Positions 11,426-17,597 of a stretch of DNA of 17,597 nt are shown here, piece by piece (within the stretch, counting starts at the first letter, position 1; each line of letters opens with the position of its first letter). Made by a program: the position numbers and the translations under genes. A model generated the notes under the pieces. It was not told where the DNA came from. It ran no database searches and worked only from the letters and a program-made list of their open reading frames with translations. This stretch comes from Anaerolineaceae bacterium (GTDB taxonomy: Bacteria; Chloroflexota; Anaerolineae; Anaerolineales; Villigracilaceae), in contig VFKQ01000208.1 in the NCBI GenBank assembly GCA_009885445.1, forward strand, positions 1 through 17,597, in the 5' to 3' direction.

Positions 11426-13867
11426 ATGTCTCGTTTCCGTTTCTGGCCCCCCTTTATTACAATTTGTTTATTTGAATCTTTGCTGGTCAGCGTGGACGCA
11501 TTGCGCATCGGCGATGACGGCTTAAGTCGCTGGCTGGTCAGCGGCGTTTTAATTTTAATCGACGCCGCCCTGATATATTTTTTGTTCGCCTCTCGCAACG
11601 CGGATTGGCGAGTCCGCTGGCTTGAGCCGATTGCCCACCCAAAATTTTTTCGCACCCTGCAAATCATCGCCGCGCTTCTTGCTCTCGCTTTTGGCGGGTT
11701 ACTGTTTCTGTTACGTTATCTCAACCCCGAGTTAAGCACGGCGTACTTTGCGCGCCTCGCGCCGCTGTTGACTCTTTTGTTTTTGCTATCTACTCAAACC
11801 GGTGTGTGGCTCCTGTGGCTACAAAATGGATTCAATCAAATGCCCGGCCTAAAGAAAACGATTCTTCCAGCCGCGATTGCTTTTGGAATCTTCATATTGG
11901 TTTGGATGCTAATTGCCATCACCGGCCTGGGCATCACGAAAGACCCGAGTTATTGGGCTGAACCCGGCGTTCCGATTCTTGGCTGGCAATTTGCGCTCGC
12001 ATTAATCGGCGGGCTGTGCGCCTTCCTTTTCTTTTTGCGCCGCGACATTTCGCCGCGCATTGATTTTTATATTGCCCTCGCAATTTGGGTACTCGCTTTT
12101 GGTTTATGGATGAACGTGCCATTATCCACTTTACAAAATAGTTTTTATGCGCCCATTCAGCCGCCATACGATCAGCCTTTTCCCAGTTCCGATGCGGCGC
12201 TGTATGACCTGAACGCGCAAAGCCTCCTGCTCGGGCAGGGCTTTGTCAAATCCATTCCGCCGCGGCCTCTGTTTATCCTTTTCCTCGCCGCACTGCATAC
12301 TTTGTTCGGCCAGGAATATGGGCGCATTGTTTTCGGGCAGACAATTGTCCTGGCGTTTTTTCCAGTGGCGCTATATTTCCTCGGCAAGAATTTGCACAGC
12401 CGCACTGCTGGACTCGTCGCCGCGCTGTTCGCCATCTTCCGCGAAGTGACCAGCCTGTGGGTCTCCTCAGACGCGCGCGTCTCAAACACAAAAATGTTGC
12501 TCTCCGATTTTCTGACCACGCTCGTGCTGGTCGCTTTTCTTTTAATTGTCCTGCGCTGGTATCAAACCAAACCGCGCGCGCTCTTCATGGCCTTCGCCGT
12601 TGGCGCATTGCTGGGTTTGCAAATTCTCCTGCGCAGTCAGTCCCTTTTTATCGCGCCTGGGATTTTGCTCCTCGCGCTTCCCATCTACTGGCCCGAGTGG
12701 AGACGTTGGGTTGCGCAATCCACGCTCTTCGCGCTGGGACTCGTCCTCGGCCTTGCGCCGTGGCTGGCGCGTAATTACGCGGTGACGGGACAAGTCTCGC
12801 TCGACGACCCCGCGCAGATTCTCGCCGTGGCCAGTCTGTACAGCGGCGGAACCGCGACATCGAATAACGATCTATTTGCAGGCATGACCCCCACACAGAT
12901 CAGCGACTTCGTCATGCAAACGATTTTAGACAAACCGGGTTATGTGGCCGGATTTGTGGCCAATCAATTCTTCGCCAACGAAATTGACACTTTACTAGTT
13001 TTGCCCATCTTTGCGCGTTACGACGGATTGTCCGCGCCCGTTCATCTTTATTGGTACGAATGGGACGGCCATCCCGCGCCTATTAATATTGCGCTCTTCA
13101 TTATCTATCTCGCAGTCATCGCCCTCGGCCTCGGCGCCGCGTGGACTCGTCTGCGCTGGGCGGGACTCGTGCCGATTGTGTTTCATCTCTCGTATGTTTT
13201 TTCCACGAGCCTCGCGCGTTTTAGCGGCTGGCGTTACGTCTTCCCCGCAGACTGGGTCGGATACTTTTATTTTGCGCTCGGCTTTGCGGAACTACTTGGA
13301 TTCGCCGCCCACATCTTTGGCGTGGACTCTCTCCGCCCCTTGCCCGCGCCCGAAGCGGATTCAGTCTCGAGAAACATTTCGCCACTTCGCGCAATTGCCT
13401 TCATTGGCGCAATTCTTTTGATCGGCAATTCTCCCCGCCTCGCCGAGACTGGCATCCGCGCCTCACTGCCGATTTGCGATACGACAATTACGCACTGCCT
13501 CAGCGCCGCCGACTTAACTTCAGCGCAGATTCAAAATTTCATCACTCAACCCAACGCACTCAGTTTAAGCGGGCAAGTTTTTTACCCGCGCTATTTTTCG
13601 CGCGGAAACGGATTACCGTCCACGAATCCGCTGGCGGCGTATGCGCCCCGTGACTACCCTCGCATCGGCTTCACTCTTCTACTTAATGACAATGTTATCC
13701 AAGCTATCCTGCCGATGAAAGGCGTACGTCCATTCCCGAACGCGCAAGGCGCGATTGTTTTGGGCTGTCAACAAGATAAATATGTCGAAGTGCGCCTGAT
13801 CTATTTCCCCGAATCGGGCGAGATATTTACAAGCGGCTCGTTGAACGATCCGTGTGAAAATTTGTAA
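11426..13867 (+). CDS. Large GT-C-type membrane glycosyltransferase-like protein (PMT/ArnT-like core)
   Basis: An 813-residue polytopic protein with more than a dozen hydrophobic segments. Residues from about 250 to 620 look like a PMT_2/ArnT-type GT-C core: an acidic motif SSDAALYDLNAQSLL after a membrane segment (D256 or D261 are catalytic Asp candidates), then PRPLFILFLAALHTLFGQEYGR and LAPWLARNYAVTG. Such enzymes move sugars from polyprenyl-phosphate carriers to outer acceptors. The first 245 residues add about six extra membrane segments, which is unusual. Residues after about 665 form an extracytoplasmic domain with several Cys (ICDTTITHC, LGCQQ, DPCENL). No ribosome binding site is visible before the ATG. 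Donor and acceptor are unknown. Confidence 0.82.
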   Translation: MSRFRFWPPFITICLFESLLVSVDALRIGDDGLSRWLVSGVLILIDAALIYFLFASRNADWRVRWLEPIAHPKFFRTLQIIAALLALAFGGLLFLLRYLNPELSTAYFARLAPLLTLLFLLSTQTGVWLLWLQNGFNQMPGLKKTILPAAIAFGIFILVWMLIAITGLGITKDPSYWAEPGVPILGWQFALALIGGLCAFLFFLRRDISPRIDFYIALAIWVLAFGLWMNVPLSTLQNSFYAPIQPPYDQPFPSSDAALYDLNAQSLLLGQGFVKSIPPRPLFILFLAALHTLFGQEYGRIVFGQTIVLAFFPVALYFLGKNLHSRTAGLVAALFAIFREVTSLWVSSDARVSNTKMLLSDFLTTLVLVAFLLIVLRWYQTKPRALFMAFAVGALLGLQILLRSQSLFIAPGILLLALPIYWPEWRRWVAQSTLFALGLVLGLAPWLARNYAVTGQVSLDDPAQILAVASLYSGGTATSNNDLFAGMTPTQISDFVMQTILDKPGYVAGFVANQFFANEIDTLLVLPIFARYDGLSAPVHLYWYEWDGHPAPINIALFIIYLAVIALGLGAAWTRLRWAGLVPIVFHLSYVFSTSLARFSGWRYVFPADWVGYFYFALGFAELLGFAAHIFGVDSLRPLPAPEADSVSRNISPLRAIAFIGAILLIGNSPRLAETGIRASLPICDTTITHCLSAADLTSAQIQNFITQPNALSLSGQVFYPRYFSRGNGLPSTNPLAAYAPRDYPRIGFTLLLNDNVIQAILPMKGVRPFPNAQGAIVLGCQQDKYVEVRLIYFPESGEIFTSGSLNDPCENL

Positions 13868-13887
13868 CGCGACACCAGGGTGTCGCG
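13868..13887 (+). terminator. Short perfect hairpin after the glycosyltransferase-like gene
   Basis: CGCGACACC (13868-13876) and GGTGTCGCG (13879-13887) start immediately after the TAA and form a 9-bp stem. GCTTTTAG follows at about 10 bp. It lies 16 bp before mutY, so it may reduce read-through into mutY. It could also be a small dispersed palindrome. Confidence 0.6.
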
Positions 13888-13903
13888 AGTGTGCTTTTAG
13901 AAG

Positions 13904-14959
13904 ATGAGCAAAATCCCCACCAAACTCCTTCGCTGGTACAAACTCAACGCGCGGACTCTGCCCTGGCGCGGACATGCCGACCCATACGCCGTATGGGTCT
14001 CCGAGATCATGCTCCAGCAAACACGCGTGGACACTGTGATTCCATATTTTGAAAAATGGATGACACGCTTTCCGACTGTTGAGTCTTTGGCTCAGGCATC
14101 TGAACAAGATGTTTTGAATTTATGGGAGGGACTCGGTTACTACTCACGCGCCCGCAATTTGCATAAAGCGGCGAGACTCGTCGCCGAAAAATTTGACGGT
14201 CAGTTGCCGCATACTGTGGACGCGTTACGCATGCTCCCCGGCATTGGTCGCTACACCGCCGGCGCAATCGCCTCGATGGCCTTCGGACTCGACGAACCTG
14301 TGCTCGATGGAAATTTGCGCCGCGTGTATGCGCGGCTTTTCAATATAGACTCGCCCGCCGATTCGCCGCAGGGCGAAAAATTATTTTGGTCTATCGCATC
14401 TGAGAATTTGCCGAAGGGCAAAGCGGGGGACTACAACCAGGCACTGATGGATTTGGGCGCGACGATTTGCACGCCGCAGAATCCGCGCTGTTTGATTTGT
14501 CCGCTGATGGGGGAGTGCGCGGCGCAGAAGTTGGGCTTGCAGGAATTGCGACCTGTGTTGAAGGCCAAAGCGAGTGTGCCGCAATATGTGCAAGTGGCGG
14601 CGGTTATTGAACGGCGCGGACGAGTCTTGCTGGCGAAACGCCCCTCGCGGGGACTCTTGGGCGGGCTGTGGGAATTTCCCAATGCGCGTGTGACGGGCGA
14701 CCCGGCGCGGATGTTGAAAAAAGCGATTCGCGGCGCAACCCGCCTCACGGTCCGCGCTGAGGCGGAATTGGGCGTCATCCAACATGCGTACACACATTTC
14801 AAGATCACAGTCCATGCTTATCGTTGTGAACTTCTTGAAATGTCGCCAGATAAAAATTTGAAATGGATTCGCTTGGGGGAGTTGGAGGATTACCCGATGG
14901 GCAAGATCGATCGGCAGATTGCGCGCAAACTATCACCATCGTCATTGCGAGCAGGGTGA
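13904..14959 (+). CDS. mutY: A/G-specific adenine DNA glycosylase
   Basis: A 351-residue base-excision repair enzyme that removes adenine mispaired with 8-oxoguanine. The catalytic Glu is E34 (SEIMLQQTRV). The helix-hairpin-helix is LPGIGRYTAGAI (111-122) and the catalytic Asp is D135 (VLDGNLRRV). The [4Fe-4S] cluster Cys are C189, C196, C199 and C205 with C-x6-C-x2-C-x5-C spacing. A C-terminal NUDIX-like domain begins near 227 and shows LLGGLWEFPN and the TH of HAYTHFKI, which reads 8-oxoG. The last residues (SSLRAG) are encoded by a dispersed repeat, so the tail is probably recent. No clear ribosome binding site is seen before the ATG. Confidence 0.96.
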   Translation: MSKIPTKLLRWYKLNARTLPWRGHADPYAVWVSEIMLQQTRVDTVIPYFEKWMTRFPTVESLAQASEQDVLNLWEGLGYYSRARNLHKAARLVAEKFDGQLPHTVDALRMLPGIGRYTAGAIASMAFGLDEPVLDGNLRRVYARLFNIDSPADSPQGEKLFWSIASENLPKGKAGDYNQALMDLGATICTPQNPRCLICPLMGECAAQKLGLQELRPVLKAKASVPQYVQVAAVIERRGRVLLAKRPSRGLLGGLWEFPNARVTGDPARMLKKAIRGATRLTVRAEAELGVIQHAYTHFKITVHAYRCELLEMSPDKNLKWIRLGELEDYPMGKIDRQIARKLSPSSLRAG

Positions 14960-14975
14960 TCTTCCCGACGAAGCT
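14940..14975. repeat. Dispersed repeat (CGTCATTGCGAGC type) at the mutY/add junction
   Basis: The stretch starts CGTCATTGCGAGC and continues to GACGAAGC, matching in style the well-known GTCATTGCGAG...GCGAAGCAATCT intergenic repeats (from memory). It encodes the last residues and stop of mutY and reaches the stop of the convergent adenosine deaminase gene, so the two genes are only 14 bp apart inside it. Confidence 0.65.
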
Positions 14976-15972
14976 AACGCAGTTTCTTCATCAGCAATAT
15001 ATTTTTTTCATCGTCCGATAAAAACGCCAGCGTCAGCGCGTTGTGTTGCGCCTGACGAATCTGTTCGTCGCTCAAACCCGCTTGCGGCGCGGCGATGTTG
15101 TATTCGTGCGGCAGGGTGATGGCCGAGATGCCCGGGTCGTCGCTGTTGATGGTGGCCAGGATGCCGTGCTCCAGAAATTTTCGCAAAGGGTGACTTGCAT
15201 AATTTGGCACGGCGCTGATTTGCACGTTGCTGGTTAAATTACTTTCGACCCCAATTTTATTTTCAGCCAGATAATCCATCAGCGCGGAATCTTCCACGGC
15301 GCGCAAGGCGTGACCGATGCGTTTCGTGCCCAACTCGCGGATGGCCTGCCACACACTATGCGGACCGTCCACCTCGCCTGCGTGGACGGTGAATTGCCAG
15401 CCCGCCTCGCGCCCGCGCTTGAAGTGCTCGACAAATAATTCGCCGGGGAAATGAATCTCGTCGCCGGCCAGGTCGAGCGCGACGATGTGCTCGCGTTGAG
15501 TCAGCAGGGCTTCGAGTTCCTTCATGCAATCCGCCGCGCCGTAAGTGCGACTCAGGATGCCGATTAAATTTGCGCGCAAGCCGAAATCGCGTTGCCCCGA
15601 CTCGACTCCATCCACCACTGCTTCTACGACCGCGGCCGGATTGAGTTGGTGTGCCTGTGCCATAAACCACGGACTGAAGCGCAGTTCGATGTAATCGATG
15701 CCTTCGTTTTTTGCGTCCCAAACATTTTCATAAGCAATGCGCCGACAGGCATCGTAGTCCACCAACACCTCCATCGGCCATTTGAATTTCTCAAAGAAAG
15801 CCAGAATGCCGGGTTGCGGACTGGTCACCTGCACAAAAGGACGCAGTGATTCTAAATCGCGCGCGGGCAAGCCGATGTTGTGCTTGCGACCCAAATCGAG
15901 CACGGTCTCAAGGCGCACATTGCCATCGAGATGACGGTGGAGATCGATGAAGGGCAGGGATGGGTCAATCAT
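14974..15972 (-). CDS. add: Adenosine deaminase
   Basis: A 332-residue zinc hydrolase of the adenosine/AMP deaminase family, turning adenosine into inosine in purine salvage. Zinc ligands and catalytic residues are in place: H12 and H14 (LHRHLDG), H197 with E200 (TVHAGE), the GHALR His, and D278/D279 (NSDDPGIS). The VESNLTSN strand is also typical. Adenine deaminases and aminofutalosine deaminases are close relatives and cannot be fully excluded. Length is normal. The ATG at 15972 has no ribosome binding site, and the DNA directly upstream is repeat sequence, so the promoter may have been altered by repeats. It ends within the repeat shared with mutY. Confidence 0.9.
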   Translation of the reverse strand: MIDPSLPFIDLHRHLDGNVRLETVLDLGRKHNIGLPARDLESLRPFVQVTSPQPGILAFFEKFKWPMEVLVDYDACRRIAYENVWDAKNEGIDYIELRFSPWFMAQAHQLNPAAVVEAVVDGVESGQRDFGLRANLIGILSRTYGAADCMKELEALLTQREHIVALDLAGDEIHFPGELFVEHFKRGREAGWQFTVHAGEVDGPHSVWQAIRELGTKRIGHALRAVEDSALMDYLAENKIGVESNLTSNVQISAVPNYASHPLRKFLEHGILATINSDDPGISAITLPHEYNIAAPQAGLSDEQIRQAQHNALTLAFLSDDEKNILLMKKLR

Positions 15973-16161
15973 ATTTTGTGGGGCGAATGCAGGGCGAATG
16001 CTGAGCGACTAAAGTCGCCGCTACAATTACGAAGTCCGCCTTCGCGGACTGAGCCGACGAAGGTCGACTTTGCGTTGGTTGAGGCGAATTTATTCGCCCA
16101 GCGCCGAAGGCGGGGCCACCAATTACGAATTAGTGAACACTGAACACTGATTCACTGAAAA
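15973..16161. repeat. Patchwork of small palindromic and tandem repeats upstream of add
   Basis: This 189-bp spacer is nearly all repeats. GGGCGAATGC occurs twice (15981-15990, 15992-16001). Hairpins are GCGACT/AGTCGC (16005-16018), AGTCCGC/GCGGACT (16033-16050) and GGCGAAT/ATTCGCC (16083-16098). A GTGAACACTGAACACTG tandem tract runs at about 16132-16160 up to the fabF stop. No promoter for add and no coding sequence are evident. These look like several repeat families inserted side by side. Confidence 0.75.
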
Positions 16162-17394
16162 CTAATACTTCCTCACCACCAGCACCGCGTTATGCCCGCC
16201 GAAGCCAAAGGCATTGCTCATGGCCACGTTGATTTTCGCATCGCGTGCAGTGTTCGGAATATAGTCCAGGTCGCAATCGGGGTCGGGCGTTTGATAATGA
16301 ATCGTCGGCGGCAGTTTACCCTCGCGGATGGCCTGCACGCAGATGATCGCCTCCAACGCGCCCGTTGCGCCCATCATGTGACCGGTCATGGATTTGGTCG
16401 AGGAAATTGGGGTCTTGTAAGCCTGCGCGCCGAACGCGGCTTTAATGGCTTTGGTCTCCGAGAGATCGTTGAGCGGCGTGCCCGTGCCATGCGCAGAAAT
16501 GTAGCCCACATCTTCTGGGTTGACCTGCGCCGAAGCCAGCGAATTGCGAATCGCCTGTGCGCCGCCTGCGCCCTCGCTGTGCGGCGCGGTGATGTGATAG
16601 GCGTCTGCGGTGGCCGCATAACCGGCCATCTCGGCCAGAATGTTTGCGCCCCGCGCTTTGGCATGTGTTTCGGTTTCAAGAATCAAAATTCCCGCGCCCT
16701 CGCCGATGACCAATCCGTCACGGTTTTTGTCGAAGGGTTGTGGCGTCATCGAATAATCATCGTTGCGTCGCGACATGGCCTGGATGCGGTCAAAGGCGGC
16801 AACTGTCGCGCGGCTGATGGTCGCTTCTGCCGCGCCCGCGATGGCCGCGTCCACCACACCTGCGCGCATCATCATCATCGCCGTGCCAATTCCGTCTGCG
16901 CCAGAAGCGCAAGCTGAACTGACGGCGAAACACGGCCCATGAATCCCGTGGTCAATAGCCACCAGGCCCGCGGCGCCATTCGGCATCAGCATGGGAATCA
17001 GAAAGGGGCTGACCTTGCGCGGGTTGGTGTCGCGAATCAAAAAGACGGCATCTTCAAGTGAAGTGATACCGCCGATACCAGTGGCAATCACCACACCAAC
17101 ACGGCTGGAATTTTTTTCAGAAATTTCGAGCCCCGATTGTTTAAGCGCCTCAGCCGTTGCCACAGTCGCAAAGTGTTCGTAGCGGTCGCGGCGGCGCGCC
17201 TCTTTGGGATCCATGTATTTTTCCGGCTCAAAATTTTTCACCTGACAGGCGATTTTTGCCAGATATTCGCTGGTGTCGAAAGCAGTGTTCGGCCCCACGC
17301 CCGAAACGCCGTTCAATAAATTTCCCCAATTTTCCTGCACCGATAATCCCAATGCGCTGATTGCGCCCATGCCGGTAATTACAATTTTTTCCAT
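16162..17394 (-). CDS. fabF: Beta-ketoacyl-ACP synthase II (KAS II)
   Basis: A 410-residue condensing enzyme of type II fatty acid synthesis, extending acyl-ACP with malonyl-ACP. The thiolase-fold catalytic triad is C162 (VSSACASG), H302 (AHGTGTPLND) and H339 (STKSMTGHMMGATGALE), with K334 nearby. Other signatures are RRRDRYEHFA, FDKNRDGLVIGEGAG and the C-terminal NAFGFGGHNAVLVV. Length and motifs fit FabF rather than FabB or FabH. GGAGG lies 4 bp before the ATG at 17394. It follows the threonine synthase gene after 18 bp and is probably in the same operon; no acpP or other fab gene is in the window. Confidence 0.96.
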   Translation of the reverse strand: MEKIVITGMGAISALGLSVQENWGNLLNGVSGVGPNTAFDTSEYLAKIACQVKNFEPEKYMDPKEARRRDRYEHFATVATAEALKQSGLEISEKNSSRVGVVIATGIGGITSLEDAVFLIRDTNPRKVSPFLIPMLMPNGAAGLVAIDHGIHGPCFAVSSACASGADGIGTAMMMMRAGVVDAAIAGAAEATISRATVAAFDRIQAMSRRNDDYSMTPQPFDKNRDGLVIGEGAGILILETETHAKARGANILAEMAGYAATADAYHITAPHSEGAGGAQAIRNSLASAQVNPEDVGYISAHGTGTPLNDLSETKAIKAAFGAQAYKTPISSTKSMTGHMMGATGALEAIICVQAIREGKLPPTIHYQTPDPDCDLDYIPNTARDAKINVAMSNAFGFGGHNAVLVVRKY

Positions 17395-17412
17395 GATGCC
17401 TCCAGGTGAATG

Positions 17413-17597
17413 TTATTGCGCAAGTGATTCAAAAAACTTCAGTCCAGAGCCGGTCAACACAGCCACCACCGGGTCGGGCAAATCATCCAGGGTTTGTTCC
17501 AGTGCGTTCCACACCAGTCCGCTGGTTGGTTCTACATATAACCCCTGCCGCGCCAAGGCGTCACGCCCCGCCATGATCGCGTCTTCGGGCACCGCAA
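17413..17597 (-). CDS. thrC: Threonine synthase, C-terminal end (cut by window edge)
   Basis: The last 61 codons of a gene that begins beyond the window. The reading VPEDAIMAGRDALARQGLYV, then EPTSGLVWNALEQ, then DPVVAVLTGSGLKFFESLAQ matches the C-terminus of threonine synthases, PLP enzymes converting O-phosphohomoserine to threonine. The EPTS and LTGSGLK elements are typical. The PLP lysine lies outside. Other fold-type II PLP enzymes (threonine dehydratase) are less likely because of the LTGSGLK ending. The TAA is 18 bp before fabF, with fabF's ribosome binding site in the gap. Confidence 0.85.
   Translation of the reverse strand, partial: AVPEDAIMAGRDALARQGLYVEPTSGLVWNALEQTLDDLPDPVVAVLTGSGLKFFESLAQ

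Noticed and set aside
15973..16161. Possible CRISPR array in the repeat-rich spacer
   Set aside because: The units are short, unlike each other and not regularly spaced by unique spacers, and no cas gene is near.
16192..16917. 241-residue plus-strand reading opposite fabF
   Set aside because: Shadow of fabF; no ribosome binding site or recognisable domain.

Overview
The window reads as chromosomal DNA of a free-living bacterium. My best guess is phylum Chloroflexota, class Anaerolineae. The guess rests on the look of the proteins, the moderately high G+C and the many different short dispersed palindromic repeats between genes. There is no rRNA or marker gene to prove it. A Mn-type superoxide dismutase and an Fe-S MutY suggest the organism meets oxygen. 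I see no phage, transposase, CRISPR array or tRNA.

Layout from left to right. (1) 1-630, minus strand: a cut GNAT acetyltransferase and a HicB/HicA toxin-antitoxin pair in the order hicB then hicA. A 67-bp divergent spacer separates hicB from alanine racemase (alr, plus strand). (2) 1824-5267, minus strand: a four-gene unit with its own promoter. It runs from an unknown two-TM membrane protein to an EamA/DMT permease and then the large and small subunits of an aconitase X enzyme. A 67-nt hairpin repeat lies between the two enzyme genes. (3) 5391-6917: a small PspC-domain membrane protein (minus), then superoxide dismutase and a two-cluster ferredoxin with a long tail (both plus, each with a good promoter). 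(4) 6940-10235: a two-way terminator, then minus-strand genes for an alanine/serine-glyoxylate type aminotransferase with a structured leader region, an acidic Cys-rich small protein coupled to a VKOR-family membrane oxidoreductase, and molybdopterin molybdenumtransferase (moeA). (5) 10427-14959, plus strand: a metallo-beta-lactamase-fold protein with eroded metal ligands, a 100-residue protein, a large GT-C membrane glycosyltransferase-like protein, and mutY. (6) 14974-17597, minus strand: adenosine deaminase, a 190-bp patchwork of repeats, fabF (KAS II), and the 3' end of threonine synthase.

Most genes are housekeeping: cell-wall D-alanine, molybdenum cofactor, DNA repair, purine salvage, fatty acid and threonine synthesis. 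The accessory parts most worth attention are the aconitase X operon with its transporter and unknown membrane protein, the acidic-protein/VKOR pair, the permuted palindrome upstream of the aminotransferase, and the repeats, which in two or three places supply the last codons of genes. I found no large, clearly undescribed multi-gene system.
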